A DNA stretch of 37,520 nt from Ramlibacter sp. (GCA_028292245.1 JAQGMS010000087.1:1-37520), one strand, 5' to 3'. Shown: positions 1 to 7,718, numbered from the stretch's first letter. Notes: generated from the letters alone by a model not told the origin. Numbers and translations are program-made.

Positions 1-447
1 TTCAGCGCCAAACCCGCTGACGTGGTGCACGAGTGGTTTGTGATTGACGCGACCGACAAGGTCCTCGGACGAGTAGCCAGCGAAGTTGCTCTCCGTTTGC
101 GCGGCAAACACAAGGCCATTTACACGCCTCACGTCGACACCGGTGACTTCATCGTCATCATCAACGCTTCGCAGATCCGGGTGACCGGCACGAAGAACCA
201 GGACAAGGTGTACTACCGCCACTCGGGTTACCCGGGCGGCATCAGCGCCACCAACTTCCGCGACATGCAAGCCAAGCACCCCGGCCGCGCGCTGGAAAAG
301 GCCGTCAAGGGCATGCTGCCCAAGGGCCCGCTCGGCTACGCGATGATCAAGAAACTCAAGGTGTATGGCGGTGCCGAGCATCCCCACACCGCCCAGCAGC
401 CCAAGCTGCTGGAACTGCCTGATGCCCAGATGGGAGCGAGATCATGA
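1..447 (+). CDS. rplM: 50S ribosomal protein L13 (5' end outside window)
   Basis: Large-subunit ribosomal protein L13, an early-assembling 23S rRNA binder. Frame 1 is open from base 1 and begins [12 protein letters not shown], which matches L13 from about its fourth residue, so only the start codon and two or three codons are missing. The core ([45 protein letters not shown]) is intact. The C terminus is odd: from memory L13 of this group ends shortly after the AQQPK motif at about 142 residues, whereas here it continues with [13 protein letters not shown] to about 151. The extension carries the frame into the next gene, so that the stop overlaps the rpsI start as ATGA. Confidence 0.97.
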   Translation, partial: FSAKPADVVHEWFVIDATDKVLGRVASEVALRLRGKHKAIYTPHVDTGDFIVIINASQIRVTGTKNQDKVYYRHSGYPGGISATNFRDMQAKHPGRALEKAVKGMLPKGPLGYAMIKKLKVYGGAEHPHTAQQPKLLELPDAQMGARS

Positions 448-836
448 TCGGTGATTGGAACAATGGCACTGGCCGCCGCAAGAGCAGCGTCGCCCGCGTG
501 TTCATGAAAAAGGGCACGGGCAAGATCACCGTGAACGACAAGGACATCCAGGAGTTCTTCGGTCGCCAGACTTCGATCATGATCGTCAAGCAACCCCTGT
601 TCTTGACGAATCACGTCGAGACCTTCGATATCAAGATCAACGTCCACGGCGGCGGTGAGTCGGGCCAGGCCGGTGCGGCTCGCCACGGCATCACGCGCGC
701 GCTGATCGACTACGACGCGGCCCTCAAGCCCGCGCTGTCGCAAGCCGGCTTCGTGACGCGCGACGCGCGCGAAGTGGAACGCAAGAAGGTCGGCCTGCAC
801 TCCGCACGCCGCCGCAAGCAGTTCTCCAAGCGCTAA
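444..836 (+). CDS. rpsI: 30S ribosomal protein S9
   Basis: Small-subunit ribosomal protein S9, 130 residues, the usual length. It starts [20 protein letters not shown] and ends with the conserved basic tail [10 protein letters not shown], whose last residues reach the ribosomal P-site tRNA in known structures. The ATG overlaps the rplM stop by four bases (ATGA), and a GGGAG Shine-Dalgarno sequence lies inside the rplM 3' end at about 431-436. The rplM-rpsI pair is a conserved bacterial operon, and translation is probably coupled. A strong hairpin terminator follows. Confidence 0.98.
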   Translation: MIGDWNNGTGRRKSSVARVFMKKGTGKITVNDKDIQEFFGRQTSIMIVKQPLFLTNHVETFDIKINVHGGGESGQAGAARHGITRALIDYDAALKPALSQAGFVTRDAREVERKKVGLHSARRRKQFSKR

Positions 837-862
837 GCCAGGCAGCTTTAGGCTGCCGATAC

Positions 863-900
863 AAAGCCGCACAAGTTCGCTTGGTGCGGCTTTGTTGTTT
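863..900 (+). terminator. Rho-independent terminator of rplM-rpsI
   Basis: Left arm AAAGCCGCA (863-871) pairs with TGCGGCTTT (885-893). The stem continues inward as CAAG/CTTG (872-875 with 880-883) across one bulged G at 884, closing on a TTCG loop. A T-rich tail (TTTGTTGTTTT) follows. A second small hairpin, GGCAGC/GCTGCC at 841-857, lies between the stop codon and this terminator. Confidence 0.9.
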
Positions 901-938
901 TAGGGCAGTATTGATGAGTTGACACTCCTGATGCCGAA

Positions 939-1649
939 ATGCGTTTCAGACTCCTTCGCCGCCGCCTGACCATCAGCGCGCCGCGCATGGCGGTGCGCAG
1001 CGCGATGCCCTGGCCGCTGCGCTGGGCTAGCGCCGCGATCGTGCTGGGTTTCTGCGCCGCCATCGCCTTGTGGGCGTTCGAATTCGGCAAGGACATCGCG
1101 GGGCTCGACACCGGGGCCAAGGAGGAACTGCTGCGCCTGCGCATCGACATGGCCAAACTGCGCGAGGAGCGCGACAAGGCCCAGTCGATCTTCAACACGT
1201 CGGCCAGCCTGATCACCGCCGAGAAGGCGACCCAGGAACGGCTGACCGCCCAGGTCAAGGCGCTGGAATCGGAGAACCGCGCGCTGCGCGACGACCTGGG
1301 CTTCTTCGAGAAGTTGATGCCGGCGAGCGGCGCCGAGGGCGTGACCATTCGCGGCTTGCAGGCCGAAGTGGTGGGCGGCGGCTCGCAGTTGAAGTGGCAG
1401 GTGCTGGTCATCCAGCCGGTGAAGAACGCCCCGGAGTTTCGCGGCAAGCTTGAAATGAGCATCGCCGGCACCCTGAACGGCAAGCCCTGGATGATGGAAT
1501 TGCCCGGTGGCGCGCAGCCGCTGCGTTTCAGCCAGTACCGCCGCGTCGAGGGAATGGTCGACTTGCCCCCCCAGGCCGTGGTAAAAAACGTATCCGCCAA
1601 GCTGGTGGAAGGGACGGCCACTCGAGCCGTGCAGAGCATAAAGCTGTAG
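939..1649 (+). CDS. DUF6776 family membrane-anchored coiled-coil protein
   Basis: Protein of 236 residues recognised as DUF6776; its biochemical function is unknown. A basic N terminus is followed by one transmembrane segment at about residues 27-46 (SAAIVLGFCAAIALWAF). A predicted coiled coil spans about 58-125, rich in E, L, K and R heptads (LLRLRIDMAKLREERDK, LTAQVKALESENRALRDDL). A beta-rich C-terminal domain (about 130-236) would lie in the periplasm. The start was chosen because the basic stretch MRFRLLRRRLTISAPR is familiar from homologues. The bactofilin gene follows 23 bases downstream, so a shared role in envelope or cytoskeleton organisation is plausible but is inference. Confidence 0.8.
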   Translation: MRFRLLRRRLTISAPRMAVRSAMPWPLRWASAAIVLGFCAAIALWAFEFGKDIAGLDTGAKEELLRLRIDMAKLREERDKAQSIFNTSASLITAEKATQERLTAQVKALESENRALRDDLGFFEKLMPASGAEGVTIRGLQAEVVGGGSQLKWQVLVIQPVKNAPEFRGKLEMSIAGTLNGKPWMMELPGGAQPLRFSQYRRVEGMVDLPPQAVVKNVSAKLVEGTATRAVQSIKL

Positions 1650-1672
1650 CAGGCAGTACTTCAGGAGCATCC

Positions 1673-2065
1673 ATGTTCGGCAAGAAGGCGCAACCCCCCA
1701 TCAAGAGCCTGATCGCTCAAGGCAGCCGCATCGAAGGCAACCTGAAATTCACCGAGGGCCTTCGCATCGACGGCGAGGTGATCGGCGATACCCGCGCCAG
1801 CCCCGAGCAGCCCAGCATCCTGGTCATTTCTGAAGCGGCCATGGTGCAAGGCGAGATTCATGCCGACCATGTGATCATCAATGGCACCGTGCGGGGCGCC
1901 GTCTACGCCAAGGAATTGCTGGAACTGCAGCCCCGCGCCCGGATCGAAGGGGATGTGAACTACAGGGCGCTTGAAATGCACCAGGGCGCGATGATCACCG
2001 GCCAGTTGAAGCCCCTCGAGGACGAAGAAAAGCCCTTACTCAAGCTGGCGTCAAATAACCCGTGA
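1673..2065 (+). CDS. bactofilin (polymer-forming cytoskeletal protein)
   Basis: Bactofilins polymerise without nucleotide through a right-handed beta-helix and scaffold cell-shape or envelope enzymes. This 130-residue protein has the typical short N-terminal tail (MFGKK) and a beta-helical core with repeated G-x-[IV] turns: [40 protein letters not shown] and [20 protein letters not shown]. The tail is short and charged. The gene has an AGGAGCATCC leader (SD AGGAG) and is close behind the DUF6776 gene, consistent with one operon. Bactofilin genes often neighbour M23 peptidases; here one lies about 1.6 kb away. Confidence 0.93.
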   Translation: MFGKKAQPPIKSLIAQGSRIEGNLKFTEGLRIDGEVIGDTRASPEQPSILVISEAAMVQGEIHADHVIINGTVRGAVYAKELLELQPRARIEGDVNYRALEMHQGAMITGQLKPLEDEEKPLLKLASNNP

Positions 2066-2090
2066 CCTGAATTCCCGACCAATTTGCAGT

Positions 2091-2108
2091 ACTATTAGTC
2101 GAGATAGT
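2091..2108 (+). promoter_or_regulatory. inverted repeat upstream of erpA
   Basis: ACTAT (2091-2095) and ATAGT (2104-2108) are perfect inverted arms separated by 8 bases, about 18 bases before the erpA start. An Fe-S-responsive regulator would be a natural candidate because of the target gene, but the sequence does not fit the IscR consensus I remember. It may be chance. Confidence 0.25.
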
Positions 2109-2126
2109 CATTCCCCCGGAGTACCG

Positions 2127-2492
2127 ATGAGCGCAGTTGCCGAAAACCTACAGACCGAAATGCCCGCCCCGCTGGTGTTTACCGACAGCGCGGCCGCGAA
2201 AGTCGCGGACCTGATCGCCGAAGAAGGCAATCCGGACCTGAAGCTGCGCGTGTTCGTGCAAGGCGGCGGCTGCTCCGGCTTCCAGTACGGCTTCACGTTC
2301 GACGAGGTCACGAACGAGGACGACACCGTGATGACCAAGAACGGCGTTTCGCTGTTGATCGACGCGATGAGCTACCAGTACCTGGTCGGCGCCGAGATCG
2401 ACTACAAGGAAGACCTGCAGGGCGCCCAGTTCGTGATCAAGAACCCGAACGCCACCAGCACTTGCGGCTGCGGATCGAGCTTCTCGACCTGA
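2127..2492 (+). CDS. erpA: iron-sulfur cluster insertion protein ErpA
   Basis: A-type Fe-S carrier that delivers clusters to apo-enzymes in the cytoplasm. It has 121 residues, with the three conserved cluster cysteines at C49 ([11 protein letters not shown]) and C113/C115 ([10 protein letters not shown]), and the family signature [18 protein letters not shown]. An SD-like CCGGAG precedes the ATG. The gene is convergent with anmK, with only 11 bases between the two stop codons. Confidence 0.97.
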   Translation: MSAVAENLQTEMPAPLVFTDSAAAKVADLIAEEGNPDLKLRVFVQGGGCSGFQYGFTFDEVTNEDDTVMTKNGVSLLIDAMSYQYLVGAEIDYKEDLQGAQFVIKNPNATSTCGCGSSFST

Positions 2493-2497
2493 GCCTG

Positions 2498-2512
2498 CCG
2501 GCCTTAGGCCGG
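2498..2512. repeat. hairpin across the erpA/anmK stop region
   Basis: Perfect inverted repeat CCGGCC-TTA-GGCCGG, whose loop is the anmK stop codon. It lies six bases after the erpA stop. It has no T tract on either side, so it may act as a 3' end protector rather than a terminator on its own. Confidence 0.5.
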
Positions 2513-3613
2513 ATAGATACAACCCAACACACGGGCGCCTCTGGCGCCCGTTGTGCTTTGCAGTTCCAGCTTTTCGCGCCGTATCGTCTTGCGCGCAAGC
2601 CACGCAAATGCCGTGGCCTCGACTTGCAGCGGCGGCAGGCCCCATTCGGCGCTGGAGGACACGTGTGTGTCGGGCAACAAAGCCTGCAGTCGCTGCATCA
2701 GGTAGCCGTTGAGCGCACCGCCGCCGCACACCACGAGGCGGCGCAGTCCCGGCTCGTGACGCAGCACATCATCGGTGCAAGCACGAGCCGTCAATTCGGC
2801 GAGCGTCGCCTGGATGTCGGCCGGCGAGGCGTTGCCGAACGCGTTCAGCTGTCCGCTGAGCCATGCCTGGTTGAACAGGTCGCGGCCGGTGCTCTTGGGC
2901 GGCGGCTGGCTGAAATACGGCTCGGCCAGCAACGCCGCCAACAGTGGCGGCAGCACTTGGCCGCCGGCGGCCCAAGCACCGCCGGCGTCGTAGGCTTGGC
3001 CCATGTGCTGCACGCACCAGCTGTCCATCAAGCCATTGCCCGGGCCGCAGTCAAAGCCCACCATCGAGCCATCGGCCCGTAGCAGCGTGAGATTCGAAAT
3101 CCCGCCGATGTTGAGCACGCCCACGGATTCGCCGCTGCGACCGAACCAGGATTGATGGAAAAACGGAGCCAACGGGGCTCCCTGGCCACCGGCCGCGACA
3201 TCGCGACTGCGGAAATCGGCCACCACGTCGATGCCGGTCAGCTCGGCGAGCAACGCGGGCTGGCACAGCTGCAAGGTGTAGCCGGTGCCGTCGAACTGCT
3301 GGGGCCGGTGGCGTACGGTCTGGCCGTGTGCGCCGATGGCGGTGACAGTGCTGCCCGGCACCCCGCCGCCGGCCAACAGCTCGGCAACGACCTGCGCATA
3401 GACCCGCATGAGCGCATTGGCCGCCAGTGCGGCGCGATGCAATTCGTCGGGGCCCGAGGTGTTCAGGGCCAGCAACTCGGCGCGCAAGCCGGCGGCGAAC
3501 GGCGCAGTGGCGTGCCGCAGTACCAGCGGCGTGGCCGGCGCGAAGTCAGCCAGCACGCCATCCACGCCGTCGAGCGACGTGCCGGACATGAGACCGATGT
3601 AGAGGTCAGGCAT
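2504..3613 (-). CDS. anmK: anhydro-N-acetylmuramic acid kinase
   Basis: Cytoplasmic murein-recycling enzyme that hydrolyses and phosphorylates 1,6-anhydro-MurNAc to MurNAc-6-phosphate. The protein has 369 residues, normal for the family. It opens with the hallmark YIGLMSGTSLDGVDGVLADF phosphate-binding region and has GAHGQTVRHRP, FRSRDVAAGGQGAPL, NIGGISNLTLL, DCGPGN and VVCGGGALN motifs. It is read after the M23 peptidase gene with a 42-base gap, so the two probably form a murein-turnover pair. The start is supported by family length; no clear SD is present, but a TAATAT hexamer ends six bases before the ATG. Confidence 0.96.
   Translation of the reverse strand: MPDLYIGLMSGTSLDGVDGVLADFAPATPLVLRHATAPFAAGLRAELLALNTSGPDELHRAALAANALMRVYAQVVAELLAGGGVPGSTVTAIGAHGQTVRHRPQQFDGTGYTLQLCQPALLAELTGIDVVADFRSRDVAAGGQGAPLAPFFHQSWFGRSGESVGVLNIGGISNLTLLRADGSMVGFDCGPGNGLMDSWCVQHMGQAYDAGGAWAAGGQVLPPLLAALLAEPYFSQPPPKSTGRDLFNQAWLSGQLNAFGNASPADIQATLAELTARACTDDVLRHEPGLRRLVVCGGGALNGYLMQRLQALLPDTHVSSSAEWGLPPLQVEATAFAWLARKTIRREKLELQSTTGARGARVLGCIYPA
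2531..2560 (+). terminator. probable terminator of erpA (inside the anmK 3' end)
   Basis: ACGGGCGCC (2531-2539) and GGCGCCCGT (2543-2551) form a perfect 9-bp stem with a TCT loop, followed by TGTGCTTTG. The T tract is weak. The hairpin is read through as the last codons of anmK on the other strand. Confidence 0.45.
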
Positions 3614-3619
3614 GCGGCG

Positions 3620-3625
3620 ATATTA
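3620..3625 (-). promoter_or_regulatory. -10-like hexamer before anmK
   Basis: TAATAT on the minus strand, six bases before the anmK ATG at 3613. This would give a transcript that begins at or next to the start codon. No convincing -35 box is seen. Confidence 0.3.
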
Positions 3626-3655
3626 GCGGGCTCGCGCCACGCCGCGAAAGAGGAC

Positions 3656-5014
3656 CTAGTCCGCGCTCGCGACCACGTTGGCCGAGGCGGCTGCGTCCAA
3701 CTGGACACGCATGGAGCGCGCGACGCGGTCGAACTCGGGCCTGGCGGCAGCGCTCAGAGGCGCCGCATCGTTGCGCCTGGCGATCGCCGCCGGATCCTGG
3801 TGGACGCCGTTGACGCGAAATTCGAAGTGCAAGTGCGGCCCGGTGGCCCAGCCGGTCATTCCCACGGCGCCGATGTGCTGGCCCTGGTTCACGCTTTGGC
3901 CGGCCCGCACGTCGATGCGGCTCAGGTGCGCGTAAACCGTTTCGTCGGTGTTGTTGTGCTTGACGATCACCACGTTGCCGAAGCCGTTCTGCTCACCGGC
4001 GAATTCGACCACGCCATCGCCGACGGTGCGAACCGGCGTGCCCATCACCGCGCCGTAGTCGGTGCCCAGGTGCGCCTTCCACTGATGCAGCACCGGGTGA
4101 AAGCGCATCGCAAAGCTGCTCGTCACCCGCGAGAATTCCATTGGCGACGCCAGATAGGAAGTGTCCAGCGCCTTGCCGTCCGGCGTGTAATAGGCGCCCT
4201 TGCTCCCCGGCTCCTGGAACCACATGGCCTGGTGCAATTTGCCGTTGTTCATGAATTCGACCGACAGGATGCGGCCGGTACGCATCGGCTCGCCGTCCGC
4301 TTCGAGCGCTTCGTACACCACATTGAAGCGATCGCCGCCGTGCAGCGAGCGATGGAAATCGATGTCGCCGGAGAAGATCTGGATGATCTGGCCGATAACG
4401 CTGTCGGGAATGCGGGCCTCGTCGGCGGCAGCGAACAGCGAGGTGCGGATCGTGGCGCTGCCCATGCGCGTTGCCGCCACCAGCGGCGCGGTTTCGATGC
4501 GTGAAGCGAAATGGTTGGCGGCAGTACGCTCGATCACCAGGCGCTTGAAGGTGCCGTCGTCCTCGGGGGCCCAGCGCGCGCTGAGCTTGTCCAGCGCGTG
4601 CGTGTCGTTCGCTTCCGCAGTGACAGCGCGGCCCGCGCGGCCCATCAATTGGGCGCGGAATGTCGCATCGCCGCGCAGATAAGCAGCAGCCTGCGGGTCA
4701 TCGACGCCGAGACGGCCGAGCAGCGCTTCCACGGTGTCGCTGGCGCGAGTGACGTCCGAGCGGAACAGGTTGAACCTGTGAACATCGAGCGCCTGCAATT
4801 GCTCGGTCAGGGGCAGCGGCTTCACCGCCTCCAGGACCTGGCGCACGGAGACGCTCGAAGGATCGGGATCCAGCGAAGCGACGGCGAAGGCGCCGCCGCC
4901 GCCGCAAAGCAGCAGCGCGGCGATCAGGGCCGTGACGTGCTTCGGGTGGTGTTCGAGCGCATGCGCCGCGCGAGACAAAAGCTGTTCGCCGGCGGCAACC
5001 AAACCGTTCTTCAA
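3656..5014 (-). CDS. M23 family metallopeptidase (murein endopeptidase)
   Basis: Predicted zinc endopeptidase that cuts peptidoglycan cross-bridges in the periplasm, 452 residues from the chosen start. Order: basic amphipathic N terminus, one membrane segment (VTALIAALLLCGGGGAFAV), a middle region similar to the OapA/SpoIID-like domain of MepM/YebA proteins (IPDSVIGQIIQIFSGDIDF, GDRFNVVYE), then LytM/M23 with zinc and catalytic residues in RFHPVLHQWKAHLGTDYGA and GPHLHFEFRVNG. I chose TTG at 5014 because TAAGGA lies seven bases before it and the protein then begins LKNGLVAAGEQLL. The longer open frame to 5131 has a poor N terminus and no ribosome site. It is probably co-transcribed with anmK. 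Confidence 0.92.
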   Translation of the reverse strand: MKNGLVAAGEQLLSRAAHALEHHPKHVTALIAALLLCGGGGAFAVASLDPDPSSVSVRQVLEAVKPLPLTEQLQALDVHRFNLFRSDVTRASDTVEALLGRLGVDDPQAAAYLRGDATFRAQLMGRAGRAVTAEANDTHALDKLSARWAPEDDGTFKRLVIERTAANHFASRIETAPLVAATRMGSATIRTSLFAAADEARIPDSVIGQIIQIFSGDIDFHRSLHGGDRFNVVYEALEADGEPMRTGRILSVEFMNNGKLHQAMWFQEPGSKGAYYTPDGKALDTSYLASPMEFSRVTSSFAMRFHPVLHQWKAHLGTDYGAVMGTPVRTVGDGVVEFAGEQNGFGNVVIVKHNNTDETVYAHLSRIDVRAGQSVNQGQHIGAVGMTGWATGPHLHFEFRVNGVHQDPAAIARRNDAAPLSAAARPEFDRVARSMRVQLDAAASANVVASAD

Positions 5015-5070
5015 TGCTGCGTCCTTACAGGGGATCAGGTTTGTCCTACATCCGGGCGGGCAGTTCCCCC

Positions 5071-5084
5071 ACGTTTGCACGTGA
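5071..5084. repeat. small inverted repeat in the M23/tyrS divergent region
   Basis: CACGT-TTGC-ACGTG, located 57 bases upstream of the M23 peptidase start. It could be an operator or a leader hairpin. Nothing else in this 169-base intergenic region is distinctive except the weak tyrS promoter. Confidence 0.3.
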
Positions 5085-5124
5085 GGCCCGGAAGCGGGGA
5101 AAAATGCCGGAACTAGAATCGGCT

Positions 5125-5151
5125 TCGACAAAAACTGGCGCGAGTATACCG
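5125..5151 (+). promoter_or_regulatory. possible tyrS promoter
   Basis: TCGACA (5126-5131, five of six matches to a -35 box) and TATACC (5146-5151, four of six to a -10 box). The 14-base spacer is short, so this is a weak candidate. Confidence 0.3.
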
Positions 5152-5183
5152 ACGACGCATGCGCCGATCCAGAAAAACTCCTT

Positions 5184-6416
5184 ATGAATCAAGCCTCTGT
5201 TACAAAATATCCGGTAACCGATCGTGCGCGCGAAGCGCTGGCAATTTCGTTGCGCGGGACCGAAGAGCTGATTCCGCAAGAAGAATGGCTGCAGAAGCTG
5301 GCGAAATCGGAAGCAACCGGGATTCCGCTGCGCGTCAAGCTCGGACTTGATCCTACAGCGCCCGACATCCACATCGGGCACACCGTGGTCCTCAACAAGA
5401 TGAGGCAGTTGCAGGACCTGGGGCACACGGTGATCTTCCTGATCGGCGACTTCACCTCGATGATCGGCGACCCTTCGGGGCGCAACGCGACACGCCCGCC
5501 GCTGACGGCGGAACAGATCAAGTCCAACGCGGAAACGTACTACAAGCAGGCCAGCATGGTGCTGGACCCGGCAAAGACCGAGATTCGCTACAACAGCGAA
5601 TGGAGCGACCCGCTCGGTGCGCGCGGCATGATCCAGTTGGCCGCGAAGTACACGGTGGCACGGATGATGGAGCGCAACGACTTCCACGAGCGCTTCAAGG
5701 CCGGCAGCTCGATCAGCATCCATGAGTTCCTTTACCCGCTGATGCAAGGCTATGACTCGGTGGCGCTGAAGAGCGATCTGGAACTCGGCGGCACCGACCA
5801 GAAATTCAACCTGCTGATGGGGCGTCACCTGCAGCAGGAATACGGGCAGGAGCCGCAATGCATCCTGACCATGCCGCTGCTCGAAGGCCTGGACGGCATC
5901 GAGAAGATGTCCAAGAGCAAGAACAACTACATCGGCATCAACGAGGACGCGAACACGATGTTTGCGAAAGTGCTTTCGATTTCCGACGACCTGATGTGGC
6001 GCTGGTACACGTTGCTGAGCTTTCGCAGCGAGGCCGGGATCGCCGCGTTGAAGAAGGAAATCGAGGCAGGCCGCAACCCGAAGGACGCGAAAGTGATGCT
6101 GGCCAAGGAAATCACGGCGCGCTTCCACGACGCGCAGGCGGCCGATGCCGCGGAGCAGGACTTCATCAACCGCAGCAAGGGCGGTGTGCCGGATGACATT
6201 CCCGAAGTGAAACTCAGCGGCGCGCCGCTGGGCATAGGCGCGTTGCTCAAGCAAGCTGGCCTGGCACCTTCGACCAGCGAGGCCAACCGCCTGATCGACG
6301 GCGGCGGTGTGCGCGTCGATTCCAGCGTCATAGGCGACAAATCGCTGAAGCTGGCCGCCGGCACTTACATTGTTCAGGTCGGCAAGCGCAAATTCGCCAA
6401 GATCACCTTGGCGTGA
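5184..6416 (+). CDS. tyrS: tyrosyl-tRNA synthetase
   Basis: Class I aminoacyl-tRNA synthetase charging tRNA-Tyr, 410 residues. The HIGH motif is at residues 63-66 (DIHIGHTVVLNK) and KMSKS at 241-245. The tyrosine pocket (GDFTSMIGDPSGR, GGTDQKFNLLMGR) is present. A C-terminal S4 RNA-binding domain runs from about residue 345 (SEANRLIDGGGVRVD). Length and motifs fit the TyrZ-like subgroup common in Proteobacteria. There is no clear SD before the ATG. The gene is divergent from the M23 peptidase and convergent with a cupin lipoprotein, 12 bases apart. Confidence 0.98.
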   Translation: MNQASVTKYPVTDRAREALAISLRGTEELIPQEEWLQKLAKSEATGIPLRVKLGLDPTAPDIHIGHTVVLNKMRQLQDLGHTVIFLIGDFTSMIGDPSGRNATRPPLTAEQIKSNAETYYKQASMVLDPAKTEIRYNSEWSDPLGARGMIQLAAKYTVARMMERNDFHERFKAGSSISIHEFLYPLMQGYDSVALKSDLELGGTDQKFNLLMGRHLQQEYGQEPQCILTMPLLEGLDGIEKMSKSKNNYIGINEDANTMFAKVLSISDDLMWRWYTLLSFRSEAGIAALKKEIEAGRNPKDAKVMLAKEITARFHDAQAADAAEQDFINRSKGGVPDDIPEVKLSGAPLGIGALLKQAGLAPSTSEANRLIDGGGVRVDSSVIGDKSLKLAAGTYIVQVGKRKFAKITLA

Positions 6417-6428
6417 CCGTGCGGCGCG

Positions 6429-6851
6429 TCAGGGAGCCGGCGAGGCGAGCGGCTTGCCCTTTTCGACGACGTACACGCCAACCAGCTTGATCGGCGCATT
6501 CGAGTCGTTGTGCGCATCGTGGACCACGCCCGCAGGGATGACGAACGATTCGCCGGCCTTCACCTTGCGCGGCGGCTGGCCGTCGACCAGCAGCGTGGCC
6601 TCGCCTTCCATCACATAGCTGATTTCGTCGCCCGGATGGGTGTGGCGGCCCGCCTTGGCGCCCGGCGCGACCTCGACGCGCGCGACCACCGCTTCGCGCC
6701 CCGGCACCGAAACATCGGCCCTGCCGACCAGAACACGCGTGAGGCCGGAAGCGCCGGCCGCCGGAGCTGGTGCTTGAACGGGCATGGAGCATGCGCCCAG
6801 GATGAGCAGGCCGCCAAAGGCCAGGAACAGGGTTTGCGCTGGTTTCTTCAT
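6429..6851 (-). CDS. cupin-domain lipoprotein
   Basis: Protein of 140 residues with a lipoprotein signal peptide. The hydrophobic stretch LFLAFGGLLI is followed by the lipobox LGAC, giving the lipidated Cys at residue 21. A small cupin barrel follows (about 40-130): RHTHPGDEISYVMEG carries the first metal motif (H-x-H and E), and VIPAGVVHDAHN carries the last histidine. The substrate is unknown; the family includes small periplasmic cupins annotated as quercetin-dioxygenase-like. An AGGAT ribosome site lies close to the ATG. It may belong to a small accessory block with the downstream vapBC and cation transporter. Confidence 0.85.
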   Translation of the reverse strand: MKKPAQTLFLAFGGLLILGACSMPVQAPAPAAGASGLTRVLVGRADVSVPGREAVVARVEVAPGAKAGRHTHPGDEISYVMEGEATLLVDGQPPRKVKAGESFVIPAGVVHDAHNDSNAPIKLVGVYVVEKGKPLASPAP

Positions 6852-6954
6852 GAGGATCCTCTTTGGGTATGGGCGCGAAGGCCGCGCCTCTGGATGCTAG
6901 CCAGCGCCACCTGGGCCGGAGTCGGGATCAACCCTTGCTTGGACCCAGGTCGTG

Positions 6955-6982
6955 TTGCTATTTTGTACATAACTTGTACAAT
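6955..6982 (+). promoter_or_regulatory. vapBC promoter with overlapping operator
   Basis: TTGCTA (6955-6960) and TACAAT (6977-6982), 16 bases apart, make a plausible sigma-70 promoter. Two TGTACA palindromes (6964-6969 and 6975-6980) lie exactly 11 bases apart, one helical turn, and the second sits in the perfect palindrome TTGTACAA (6974-6981) that overlaps the -10 box. This is the arrangement expected for autorepression by a dimeric VapB antitoxin. The start codon follows the -10 box by only seven bases. Confidence 0.7.
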
Positions 6983-6989
6983 TGCAGCC

Positions 6990-7295
6990 ATGATCACCAA
7001 CATCGATATCGATGAAGACCTTGTCGCGGAAGCGATCAAGCTGTCGGGCGCACGCAGCAAGCGCGAGGTGGTCGATCGCGCCCTGCGCGAAATGGTAGCC
7101 CGCGCGCACAGGCCGCGCTTTCGTGACTTCATGGGCGTTGGCGACATCGATCCCGAATACGACCCGAAGGCGCCCGAAGCGCGCGGCGACGAAGTGGGGC
7201 GTTACCGCGTGGAGCAAGGAAGGGCCGCGTACAAGGTCACGCCGGCCGCTCCGGCAAGGAAGGCGGCCGTGAAAAAGCCGGGAAAGAAAACCTGA
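6990..7295 (+). CDS. vapB: type II antitoxin, VapB family
   Basis: Antitoxin of 101 residues that would bind and neutralise VapC and repress its own promoter. The N terminus (NIDIDEDLVAEAIKLSG, KREVVDRALREMV) is the ribbon-helix-helix DNA-binding segment of the DUF2191-type VapB family. Residues about 44-70 should be the toxin-binding part. The last 20 residues are an unusual Ala/Pro/Lys-rich basic tail (PAAPARKAAVKKPGKKT). The ATG at 6990 was chosen because homology starts there; upstream codons in the frame cross the operator. There is no SD, and the message is probably leaderless. The stop TGA overlaps the vapC ATG by one base. Confidence 0.88.
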   Translation: MITNIDIDEDLVAEAIKLSGARSKREVVDRALREMVARAHRPRFRDFMGVGDIDPEYDPKAPEARGDEVGRYRVEQGRAAYKVTPAAPARKAAVKKPGKKT

Positions 7296-7702
7296 TGCTG
7301 CTGGTCGATTCCTCGGTCTGGATCAACCGTGCGCGCAACATCGAAACCGACTCGACGCGTTTCGTCGATTTCCGGGACGGCCAGGAAGAGATCGCCGTCA
7401 CCGGTATCATCGTCCAGGAAATCCTGCAAGGTGCCCGCTCCGATGCCGGCTTCGAGAGCCTGAGAAACCTGTTGTACGCCATGCCCTTGCTGGAGCCGCG
7501 GGAGTTCTCGACCTACGAGATCGCGTCGATCCTTTATCGCCGCGCGCGGGCCATGGGCCTGACCATCCGCAAGTCCACGGACTGCCTGATCGCAGCCGTC
7601 GCGCTGGAGCATGGGGCATTGCTGGTCCACAACGACCGGGATTTCCTGGCGCTGGCGCAGGTGGAACCGTCGCTGCTGATCTATCCGGGCCGCCCCCATT
7701 AG
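7295..7702 (+). CDS. vapC: type II toxin VapC, PIN-domain ribonuclease
   Basis: PIN-domain endoribonuclease toxin of 135 residues, complete. The four acidic metal-binding positions can be assigned: D5 (LLVDSSVWI), E42 (VQEILQG), D96 (STDCLIAAVA) and D114/D116 (HNDRDFLAL). The family typically cuts tRNA or rRNA; the target here cannot be read from the sequence. Translation is coupled to vapB through a TGATG overlap. No truncation or frameshift is seen, so the pair is probably functional. Confidence 0.93.
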   Translation: MLLVDSSVWINRARNIETDSTRFVDFRDGQEEIAVTGIIVQEILQGARSDAGFESLRNLLYAMPLLEPREFSTYEIASILYRRARAMGLTIRKSTDCLIAAVALEHGALLVHNDRDFLALAQVEPSLLIYPGRPH

Positions 7703-7706
7703 CACC

Positions 7707-7712
7707 GACAAT
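7707..7712 (+). promoter_or_regulatory. -10-like hexamer before the cation transporter
   Basis: GACAAT, six bases before the ATG at 7719, in the 16-base gap after vapC. It would let the transporter be transcribed separately from vapBC as a leaderless message. No -35 box is evident. Confidence 0.35.
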
Positions 7713-7718
7713 GCGCGC

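Noticed and set aside
2091-2108. IscR-binding site before erpA
   Set aside because: The inverted repeat does not match the IscR type 1 or type 2 consensus that I know, so only the bare repeat is reported.
3152-4504. Long plus-strand open frame (450 codons) opposite anmK and the M23 gene
   Set aside because: It is antisense to two well-recognised genes, has no domain, and has the His/Arg/Gly/Gln-rich composition typical of shadow frames in GC-rich DNA.
5015-5131. 39-residue N-terminal extension of the M23 peptidase
   Set aside because: It lacks a ribosome site and reads like intergenic DNA, whereas TTG 5014 has TAAGGA at ideal spacing.
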